Origin: Aeromonas bestiarum
GTDB lineage: Bacteria; Pseudomonadota; Gammaproteobacteria; Enterobacterales; Aeromonadaceae
Assembly (NCBI RefSeq): GCF_000819745.1
Contig: NZ_CDDA01000020.1
Coordinates: forward strand, 17,056-81,055
Reading direction: 5' to 3'
DNA: 64,000 nt
This document shows, in pieces, positions 57,244 through 64,000 of this stretch. Position numbers and translations under genes: made by a program. The notes under the pieces are model-generated. The model saw nothing but the letters and a program-made list of their open reading frames with translations, did not search any database and was not told where the DNA came from. Positions within the stretch are counted from its first letter, which is position 1, and each line of letters opens with the position of its first letter.

Positions 57244-58044
57244 CTATTGTGCCTCGTGGGGCCAGCGGCAGAGGCTGCCGATACGCGCTACCGGAGCAAA
57301 TCCAAGCGAGCGATAGACCCGTTGGGCGTGGTAGTGCTCATCGGCCACTATGATGAGCTGACTGACGCGACTCAGTCCCTGACGGGCGACCTGGCTCAGC
57401 AGCTGGCGGCACAGCCCCCGGTTGCGCCAATCCTGATGGGTGCGCACCAGTTGAAAGCGGCCCATGGTGTCGGTGAAGAAGAGACCGCAGCTGGCGACCA
57501 GCTGATCTTCCCGCCAGATCCCCCACCACTGCCCGAGCCCGTCCGCGATCATGGCCTCGTACAGGTGGCGGCGCGACTGCAGATAGGGCAGATAGCTCTC
57601 CACCGAGTGGCCAGGGTCGCGCTCATTGAGCTCAAATGTCAGCCACTCATCCCAGTCGGCGGACTCGAAAGGGCGGGCATCCGTCGCCGGATCGCCAACC
57701 GTTGCTTGATGCCAGCTGAGGGCATCCAGCGCCAGCACCACGCACTCCATGTATTGATAGCCTGCCGCCACGAAACCGGCGACCCGGCTGTTCTGGCCTG
57801 CGGCCAGCGGCCATTGAAAGGTGCGGTGTTGTACTCTGGGATCCTGCCCGATCAGCTTGTCGAAGCTGGCCTCGAGCCAGCCCTTGTCACGATCGCTGGG
57901 CGGGGTGGGGAGCAGCAGATAGTTGCCAAAATAGTAGTCGGGGGCATCAGGGGTGCGCACGGCCCAGAATTGCTCATGATCTACCACGTTGCCCTGATAG
58001 CGATCGAACAGCAAGTCGGTGGCAAAGCCGGGGTGGGTATCCAT
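57244..58044 (-). CDS. GNAT-type acetyltransferase
   Basis: A 266-residue protein. The C-terminal ~110 residues hold a GNAT fold with acetyl-CoA loop QDWRNRGLCRQLLSQVARQG and the terminal AQRVYRSLGFAPVARIGSLCR. The N-terminal ~140 residues are a divergent half that resembles another GNAT-like lobe (YFGNYLLLPTPPSD). The substrate cannot be named. It is a single gene; a terminator-like hairpin lies about 60 bases upstream of its start, in its possible leader. Confidence 0.78.
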   Translation of the reverse strand: MDTHPGFATDLLFDRYQGNVVDHEQFWAVRTPDAPDYYFGNYLLLPTPPSDRDKGWLEASFDKLIGQDPRVQHRTFQWPLAAGQNSRVAGFVAAGYQYMECVVLALDALSWHQATVGDPATDARPFESADWDEWLTFELNERDPGHSVESYLPYLQSRRHLYEAMIADGLGQWWGIWREDQLVASCGLFFTDTMGRFQLVRTHQDWRNRGLCRQLLSQVARQGLSRVSQLIIVADEHYHAQRVYRSLGFAPVARIGSLCRWPHEAQ

Positions 58045-58100
58045 GATGAGGCTCCTGCGAATGGCTCAATTGGTTATCGGCAGGGAGGGGAATAGGTTGA

Positions 58101-58126
58101 AAAAGGGGCCGGAGAAGCCTCCGGCC
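58101..58126 (-). terminator. Orphan minus-strand terminator in the GNAT leader
   Basis: GGCCGGAG and CTCCGGCC pair with an AAGC loop, and in the minus direction CCTTTTT follows. It lies upstream of the GNAT gene with no minus-strand gene beyond it until metF, so it could be an attenuator or the end of a short RNA. No other gene is seen in 58127-58306. Confidence 0.6.
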
Positions 58127-58306
58127 AAACAATCACACGCAGATTCAGAACGTCCAGGACGATCCGGGTTCATCATAACGCGACTCCGCGGATTTTGGGA
58201 TGGGGTGCCAATCGTTACTTCAGGTTAATTGCGAAATAAACACCAGCCTCTCGCCTAGATCCGTAAATCAGTGTTGACTTTGATCCGTTTTCTCATAAAG
58301 ATAGAA

Positions 58307-58330
58307 AGACGTTTAGACGTCCAAACATCC
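58307..58330 (+). promoter_or_regulatory. MetJ boxes of metF
   Basis: Three consecutive 8-bp met boxes, AGACGTTT, AGACGTCC and AAACATCC, fit the AGACGTCT consensus. They overlap the probable -10 region downstream of TTGACT at 58274-58279, so MetJ with S-adenosylmethionine represses metF. Confidence 0.8.
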
Positions 58331-58337
58331 GTTTTGA

Positions 58338-59270
<933 letters not shown>

Positions 59271-59289
59271 CACAGGTTGCCGCAGGCAC

Positions 59290-59323
59290 AAAAAAAGCCA
59301 ATGAGTCGCTCATTGGCTTTTTT
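59290..59323. terminator. Bidirectional terminator after metF
   Basis: AAAAAGCCAATGAG and CTCATTGGCTTTTT form a 14-bp stem with A and T runs on both sides, serving metF and the convergent gene at 59338. Confidence 0.9.
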
Positions 59324-59337
59324 GTCATGGCGGCTTG

Positions 59338-60402
59338 TCAAGGCCGGGTTGGGGCTATCTCTTTTGGTTCGAGATCGATCATCGCATTGCCGGCGGCGCC
59401 GGGATACTGGTGATAGCTCTGGTCCTGCTCCAGGGTGTAGAAGGTATCCAGATAGTCATCGTTGTTGGTCATCCAGGAGTCGGGCAGCGCCTTGACGATA
59501 CGACCGCCTAGATCCAGGAAGGGCAGGGCCTCCGGCACGCCGCCAGCGGTAAAGGCGAGCTTGAGGGCATCGATGAACAGGCCGCTCAGCTCCTTGTAGT
59601 TGACGTTGTCGTCCTGCTCCATCATGACGATGTCGACGGCACCCCAGCGGTAGCGATCCCAGTACACCAGGATCTGGTTGGGGGTGTAGTCGGTGTTGTC
59701 ATAGTCGAGGTAGGGCATGTCGACTATGTCGACCACGGGCTCATCCCGGCTGGGATTGACCCCGGCGACCACCGCATACACCTCGGCCGCACCGAGCAGC
59801 CAGGGCTCCTGATCATCCTTCAACCGAATTTTCTTCAGGATGCTGGTCTTGAGCGGTGCCGTGCTGGCGGCGGTGCGCGGGGCAGCCTGCAGATCGGCTG
59901 CGGCCAGCGCCTTGCGCATCACCTTCAGACCGGCGTTCTTGGCCTTGACGGGGTCTGCTTCCACCACCAGGACCGGTCGTGCCGGTGCCTTGTCCACATC
60001 CAGATAGACGGGGTTGCCGGCGCTGTCGAAAGCTTCGATAGCACTCCAGCTCTTCTCATCTCCGCTCGGTACATAGGCAACCAGGGGTTCGACCCCTTGT
60101 TGCAGTGCTGCGGCCTGCTCCGGGTTGGCTAGTCGCAGTTGCATCAACTGCTTGACCTCGCCGTCCAGCCCTTGCCGGCTGATGGCGGCCTGGTTGGCAT
60201 CGCTCGCCTGCCGTTTCAGCCTTGGACTGGCTTTTTGCAGCAGGTTGGGTAGCGGGCTCTGGTACTCCTGATTGCTCAGCAGTGGCAGCAGGTTTTTCTG
60301 CTGCAGCGCGAGCTGGCGTGCCAGCTCCCGATCCGAGTCGGCAGCGTGGGCTGTGGTGGCGCCCAGCAGTGCCAGTAACAAAATGACAGCCTGATTCCTC
60401 AT
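59338..60402 (-). CDS. Secreted or periplasmic protein of unknown function
   Basis: A 354-residue protein with a signal peptide (ending TTAHA). The mature part is hydrophilic with helical repeats near the start (LALQQKNLLPLLSNQEYQ), a beta-rich middle (VYLDVDKAPARPVLVVEADP) and a Tyr/Asp-rich C-terminus (YLDYDNTDYTPNQILVYWDRYRWG). It vaguely recalls the DUF3103 proteins of vibrios, but I am not sure. ATG 60402 follows GGAG at proper spacing; the ORF to 60441 is an upstream extension. No enzyme motif is evident. A short GTGCC/GGCAC hairpin lies upstream. Confidence 0.65.
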   Translation of the reverse strand: MRNQAVILLLALLGATTAHAADSDRELARQLALQQKNLLPLLSNQEYQSPLPNLLQKASPRLKRQASDANQAAISRQGLDGEVKQLMQLRLANPEQAAALQQGVEPLVAYVPSGDEKSWSAIEAFDSAGNPVYLDVDKAPARPVLVVEADPVKAKNAGLKVMRKALAAADLQAAPRTAASTAPLKTSILKKIRLKDDQEPWLLGAAEVYAVVAGVNPSRDEPVVDIVDMPYLDYDNTDYTPNQILVYWDRYRWGAVDIVMMEQDDNVNYKELSGLFIDALKLAFTAGGVPEALPFLDLGGRIVKALPDSWMTNNDDYLDTFYTLEQDQSYHQYPGAAGNAMIDLEPKEIAPTRP

Positions 60403-60551
60403 TATTATTCTCCAGTTTATGAGTCTGACAGAGGCACACATCGGGGAAGAAGAAGTGCCTCGGCACCACTTAATGGCAATTAGTTTCAGCTGTGAACCAA
60501 TTTTTCTGAATTATGTGCTGTGTCTCACGGGAGGCTCCCCAGATGGTCAGG

Positions 60552-61703
60552 TCAGTTTCTCCGCTGGTTGACTTGATGCAGGATGACACCGACGAGCAGC
60601 CCCCAGCAGGCGGCGCCGACACCCAGCAGGCTGATCCCGGAGGCCGTGATGATGAAGGTGAGCAGGGCGGCTTCGCGCGCCTCGTCTTGTTGCAATGCCG
60701 TGTGCAGGCTGCTGCCTATGGTGCCGAGCAGGGCCAACCCGGCCACGCAGGTGACCAGTGTCGCAGGAAAGGCGGTGAACAGGGCGGCCACGCTTGCCCC
60801 GAAGCAACCGGTCAGCAGATAGAAGCCGCCAGCCCAGACGGCGGCGGGCCAGCGACGGCTGGCATCGTGATCCACGTCCTTGCCCATGCAGATGGCGGCC
60901 GTAATGGCGGCCAGGTTGAAGGCATAACCGCCGAAGGGGGCCAGCAACAGGCCGGTCAGGCCGATCCAGGTGATCAGGGAGGAGGTGGCCGGTTGATAAC
61001 CGTGAGCTCGCAATATGGTGATACCGGGCATGTTCTGGGAGGTCATGGTGACGATGAACAGTGGCAGGGCTATGCCGAACAGGGCATTGAAGGAGAAGCT
61101 CGGCCAGGTCCAGACCGGGCTGGCGAGCTGCCAGTGCAGCGTGTCGAGTTGCAGATCCCCCCGCAGGGCACAGAGGGTTATTCCTATCACCAGCACCAGC
61201 ACCATGGTGTAGCGGGGCCAGAGATGACAGCCCAGCAGGAAGGCCAGCAGCAGGGTGCCAAGCAGCAAGGGATCTTGTGGCGCGACTTTGAAGAGATCCA
61301 GCCCGAATCTGAGCAAGACTCCGGCCAGCATGGCGGCGGCCAGCGGAGCCGGGATGTGCCGCATCAGGCGATCGAACCAGCCGCTGATGCCGCACAGTGT
61401 GATCAGCAGGGAAGAGATAACGAAGGCGCCTATGGCCTCAGCCAGGGTGAAGTTGCCCAGGCTGGTGATCAGCAGGGCGGCCCCCGGGGTCGACCAGGCG
61501 GTCAGTACGGGTATGCGGTAATAAAAGGAGAGGCCGATGCAGCTTATTCCCATACCTATACCCAGCGTCCATAGCCAGGAGGCAAGCTGGGCAGCATCGG
61601 CACCCGCCGCCGTAGCAGCCTGAATGATCAGGATGACGGAGCTGGTGTAGCCGACCATCACTGCGATGAAACCTGCCACCAGGTGGGGAAGGGCGAAGGG
61701 CAT
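60552..61703 (-). CDS. ydcO: BenE-family transporter, YdcO-like
   Basis: A 383-residue inner-membrane protein with about 12 hydrophobic segments, of the benzoate/H+ symporter family. Characteristic segments are GFIAVMVGYTSSVILIIQA, TPGAALLITSLG and TSQNMPGITILRAHGYQP. ATG 61703 follows AAGGA at seven bases. It is divergent from a SutR homologue, exactly as ydcO is from sutR (ydcN) in E. coli. The two palindromes between them are the expected control sites. The natural substrate is not established (an aromatic acid or sulfur compound may be imported). Confidence 0.88.
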   Translation of the reverse strand: MPFALPHLVAGFIAVMVGYTSSVILIIQAATAAGADAAQLASWLWTLGIGMGISCIGLSFYYRIPVLTAWSTPGAALLITSLGNFTLAEAIGAFVISSLLITLCGISGWFDRLMRHIPAPLAAAMLAGVLLRFGLDLFKVAPQDPLLLGTLLLAFLLGCHLWPRYTMVLVLVIGITLCALRGDLQLDTLHWQLASPVWTWPSFSFNALFGIALPLFIVTMTSQNMPGITILRAHGYQPATSSLITWIGLTGLLLAPFGGYAFNLAAITAAICMGKDVDHDASRRWPAAVWAGGFYLLTGCFGASVAALFTAFPATLVTCVAGLALLGTIGSSLHTALQQDEAREAALLTFIITASGISLLGVGAACWGLLVGVILHQVNQRRN

Positions 61704-61733
61704 AGTGACGTCCTTGTGGAGTTGTGACGGGCT

Positions 61734-61749
61734 GTGCGTTATTACGTAC
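61734..61749. promoter_or_regulatory. Imperfect palindrome, candidate SutR site 1
   Basis: GTGCGTTATTACGTAC is a near-palindrome similar to the perfect site at 61774. It lies between the divergent starts of ydcO and sutR. Confidence 0.5.
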
Positions 61750-61773
61750 AATGTGTGCTCTGACTATATCGTC

Positions 61774-61789
61774 GTGCGCTATAGCGCAC
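61774..61789. promoter_or_regulatory. Perfect palindrome, candidate SutR site 2
   Basis: GTGCGCTATAGCGCAC is a perfect 16-bp palindrome located 36 bases before the sutR start. With site 1 it is the most likely operator for autoregulation and control of ydcO. Confidence 0.6.
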
Positions 61790-61824
61790 AAGGCGATTCA
61801 TGCAAGCGCAACAAAGAGGCAGTC

Positions 61825-62400
61825 ATGCAAGAGATGAATCAGCATCTGGCCCAACGTCTGAAGGGGTTGCGCAGCAAACTGGGCTGGAGCCTGGATGTGG
61901 CGGCACGTGAGACAGGGGTAAGCAAGGCCATGCTGGGGCAGATTGAGCGGGGAGAGTCCAGTCCCACCGTGGCGACCCTGTGGAAGATTGCCACCGGCTT
62001 TCGGGTCTCCTTCTCCAGCTTTATCGAGCCTGCCCCGGCAGCGCAGGGAGAGGTGCTCTATCGTACCGCCGACGCCATTCGCCAGCAGCCTGCGGGAGAG
62101 GGCATGCAGGTAGCTCCCTTATTTCCTTATGAGAAGCGATTTGGTTTTGAATTGTTTGAACTGACGCTACTGCCTGGGTATCAGCGCGAATCCGAACCCC
62201 ATGAGCCCGGTGTGACCGAGCATGTCATCGTCATCAGTGGTCTGATGGAGGTGCTGGTGGAAGGGGAGTGGCGTTCACTGGTGCAAGGGGAGGCGGTGCG
62301 CTTTGCCGCCGACCGCCCCCATGGTTATCGCAATCTGGGAATAGCCCCTGCGATCTTTCACAACCTGATCCACTATCCTGTGGCCAGGCCCCGAGAATAA
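61825..62400 (+). CDS. sutR: XRE-cupin regulator, SutR (YdcN) homologue
   Basis: A 191-residue protein. The N-terminal HTH (about 5-65; GWSLDVAARETGVSKAMLGQIERGESSPTVATLWKIATG) and the C-terminal cupin domain (about 100-185; EHVIVISGLMEVLVEGEW, then RFAADRPHGYRN) are colinear with E. coli SutR/YdcN, which regulates sulfur-utilisation genes. ATG 61825 has AGAGG upstream; the frame extending to 61666 is not needed. It is divergent from ydcO and converges with nnrS. The ligand pocket suggests a small sulfur or acid effector, unproven. Confidence 0.9.
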   Translation: MQEMNQHLAQRLKGLRSKLGWSLDVAARETGVSKAMLGQIERGESSPTVATLWKIATGFRVSFSSFIEPAPAAQGEVLYRTADAIRQQPAGEGMQVAPLFPYEKRFGFELFELTLLPGYQRESEPHEPGVTEHVIVISGLMEVLVEGEWRSLVQGEAVRFAADRPHGYRNLGIAPAIFHNLIHYPVARPRE

Positions 62401-62410
62401 GCCCGGATGC

Positions 62411-63607
62411 TCAGCCCGGACGGCCATCCGCCCTGGGGCTGGTCAGTATGGGGGCATAAACCCAGACGAACAGCCCATAGGCGCCGACCCAGGCCAGGCC
62501 ACTCAGGTTCCAGCCGTGCAGGGTATAGGCAGGCCAGAGTAGCGGGATCACAACCCGGATCACGGCTGCCGCTATGACCAGTGCGAACGCACAGCTTATC
62601 CGGCGCCCTACCTGCAAGGCTCGGCCGCTATGGCCGAGGGAGACGCGCGCTATCATCCCCAGGATCATGGTGCCCATGCAGCCGGCGCTGAGCAGGTGGC
62701 TGGCCGTCGACAAGGTGATGGGCAATCCTGCGGCCTGCGCCCCGAGAGCGAGCAGGCCAAGGGGAATAAACAGGTAGGCGAGATGCAGTGACCACAGCAG
62801 GGGATGAGCAAGGGTGGTCGGCAGGCGCCAGCGCAGTTGTCGCCACAGATGCAAACCTGCCGCCACTATATATAGAGGCACCATATAAGTGCTGGTGGTC
62901 CATTGGGTGGGGAGCAACAGCCAGCACAGCAAGATAAGCCACAGCGATGCGAGTGCTGTGCGCTCCAGCCAGGGCAGGGGGGCTGCTTTCTCCAGACCGG
63001 TGCCTCGGGCGGTAAAGAAGGGGATGACCCGTCCTCCCATCACGGCAATCAGAGTCGTGAACAGCAGCACTGTCGTGATCAGCAGATGCTCTATGACGAT
63101 CCACTCCTCATGCCGCAACCAGCTGGCGCCATTGAGCAGAGTCAGTACCACGAGCAGGGGGACAAAGAAGAGGTTGCGCCATTGGCGGGTCACTATGATG
63201 GGCTTGGCCAGGAACCAGGCGCAGAGTGGTAACCACATCAGATCCATCATCATCAGAACCGGGTTCCCTTCTCCCAGCCAGGGCAACAAGCACCTAGGTA
63301 CGGCCCACAGGCCCACGACCAGTGCCAGCGGCCAGCCCCGGACACCGGGATGGGCCGTCCAGTTTTGTACGGCGGTCAGCAGAAAGCCCGCTACTATGGC
63401 CGCACCGAAACCAAACAGCATCTCGTGCGCATGCCACCAGATGGGGTTGCCGACTCCTGACAACAGGATCCAGCCATTGAGCTGTGCCAGCCAGCCCAGC
63501 ATGGCCAAGGCAGAGAAGAGGGCCCCGAGCAGGAAGAAAGGCCGAAACCCCAAGCGGAACAGAGGAACTATCTGTTCTTCTTTGCGGCTATCCAGGATCT
63601 GATGCAT
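62411..63607 (-). CDS. nnrS: NnrS-family haem-copper membrane protein
   Basis: A 398-residue inner-membrane protein with about 12 hydrophobic segments. The first part carries WWHAHEMLFGFGAAIVAGFLLTAVQNW, and later VIPFFTARG and SLGHSGRALQ occur, the conserved NnrS motifs with potential haem/copper-binding histidines. NnrS is linked to nitric-oxide stress and denitrification and is usually under NsrR or Nnr control. ATG 63607 lies after a long inverted repeat (63621-63666) in its promoter. It is convergent with sutR, eleven bases apart. Confidence 0.9.
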   Translation of the reverse strand: MHQILDSRKEEQIVPLFRLGFRPFFLLGALFSALAMLGWLAQLNGWILLSGVGNPIWWHAHEMLFGFGAAIVAGFLLTAVQNWTAHPGVRGWPLALVVGLWAVPRCLLPWLGEGNPVLMMMDLMWLPLCAWFLAKPIIVTRQWRNLFFVPLLVVLTLLNGASWLRHEEWIVIEHLLITTVLLFTTLIAVMGGRVIPFFTARGTGLEKAAPLPWLERTALASLWLILLCWLLLPTQWTTSTYMVPLYIVAAGLHLWRQLRWRLPTTLAHPLLWSLHLAYLFIPLGLLALGAQAAGLPITLSTASHLLSAGCMGTMILGMIARVSLGHSGRALQVGRRISCAFALVIAAAVIRVVIPLLWPAYTLHGWNLSGLAWVGAYGLFVWVYAPILTSPRADGRPG

Positions 63608-63620
63608 GGCGAAACCTTAA

Positions 63621-63666
63621 TTGACATTTGAAAGGCCAATTATAAAGTGACTTTTCAAATGTTCAA
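63621..63666 (-). promoter_or_regulatory. Long inverted repeat upstream of nnrS
   Basis: TTGACATTTGAAAGG and CTTTTCAAATGTTCAA are inverted arms separated by about 15 bases. The symmetry suggests a dimeric regulator, with NsrR the natural candidate, but the match to the NsrR consensus is only partial. Confidence 0.5.
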
Positions 63667-63764
63667 TTTAAATCCAGTCAAAGCCTGAATTGATGGGGTT
63701 GTGAGCAAAAAGGCACGGGTTTGCTGCATATCTGAGCGAACGAACAATTGTGATGAAAAAGCCC

Positions 63765-63792
63765 TTGTCATCGCGACGCGGCTCCCTATAAT
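63765..63792 (+). promoter_or_regulatory. rRNA operon promoter P1
   Basis: TTGTCA and TATAAT with a 16-base spacer are followed by a GC-rich discriminator (GCGCCCC), as at stringent rRNA promoters. An AT-rich stretch precedes it. Confidence 0.8.
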
Positions 63793-63880
63793 GCGCCCCT
63801 ACCAGCACGGCGGAACACGCCAACCTGATGAGCCAGCTTCCTAGCGAAGTGGGCGCCGAAAGAAAAGCGAAAACAACCGC

Positions 63881-63908
63881 TTGACTTTCGAAGTGAGGGG
63901 CGTAATAT
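63881..63908 (+). promoter_or_regulatory. rRNA operon promoter P2
   Basis: TTGACT and TAATAT with a 16-base spacer lie 116 bases after P1, the usual P1-P2 spacing of rrn operons. Confidence 0.8.
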
Positions 63909-63919
63909 GCGCCTCCTCA

Positions 63920-64000
63920 ACGCGACAAGCGTGACGCTCTTTAACAATTTGAATCAAGCAATCTGTGTGGGCACTCACAGCATCGAACATCAAACAATTT
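63920..64000 (+). ncRNA. rRNA leader with boxA antitermination site
   Basis: GCTCTTTAACAA at 63936-63947 is the boxA element used by the Nus antitermination complex, and ACGC/GCGT arms before it look like a boxB-type hairpin. The following AATCAAGCAATCTGTGTGGG is typical 16S leader sequence. The mature 16S lies outside the window. Confidence 0.85.

Overview
The window looks like a chromosomal segment of a high-GC gammaproteobacterium, most likely Aeromonas. This is inferred from gene content: recC, recB and recD are contiguous, E. coli-type YhaJ/YqjF, SutR/YdcO and MetF are present, and there is a CsgD/VpsT-type regulator, an OmpW with an FNR-like site, and several diguanylate cyclases and chemoreceptors. 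No IS element, integrase, tRNA or CRISPR array was recognised. The first 133 bases are the tail of a gene, and the last ~240 bases are the tandem promoters and leader of an rRNA operon whose 16S gene lies beyond the right edge.

Layout. 0.2-0.7 kb: a tiny basic ORF followed by degenerate tandem copies of itself and its terminator. 0.7-7.6 kb: catalase, acetyltransferase, AraC-GyrI regulator, two membrane proteins, a dCACHE-GGDEF cyclase and a HAD phosphatase. 7.6-13.4 kb: an ABC importer operon with an embedded alkaline-phosphatase-superfamily enzyme and a divergent PhnR-like GntR regulator, which suggests uptake of a phosphonate or phosphate ester. 13.4-17.3 kb: an XRE regulator, a possible sRNA, and a YhaJ / exported protein / pirin / YqjF cluster. 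17.5-26.6 kb: recCBD. 26.6-29.2 kb: an AT-rich two-gene islet (ParB/DGQHR-like protein plus HEPN protein) ended by intergenic repeats. 29.2-44.3 kb: metabolism, signalling and envelope genes, including two further cyclases, a chemoreceptor, a two-component system flanked by small exported-protein genes, a Fur-type TonB receptor, a cold-shock protein, YjbD and a CDF transporter. 44.8-52.4 kb: small proteins, ssb, a CsgD/VpsT-like regulator, uvrA and a CHASE4-GGDEF cyclase. 52.4-64 kb: ompW, a chemoreceptor with an adjacent binding protein, metF under MetJ boxes, ydcO/sutR, nnrS and the rrn promoter.

The best candidate for an undescribed system is the islet at 26,698-28,949. Its two genes overlap by one base (TAATG) and have their own promoter with an internal palindrome. 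Their base composition differs sharply from the flanks. One protein carries a DGMQR motif resembling the DGQHR/ParB-like fold and the other ends in a HEPN RNase signature (R-x4-H). This is the architecture expected of an abortive-infection or toxin-antitoxin module, but its function is inferred and not shown.

Other themes are c-di-GMP signalling (four GGDEF proteins with different sensors, a candidate c-di-GMP-binding CsgD/VpsT-like regulator and no EAL or HD-GYP gene in the window), a paralogous pair of ~110-residue exported proteins of unknown function, and several readable regulatory sites (MetJ, FNR, Fur, LexA, and palindromes between ydcO and sutR).
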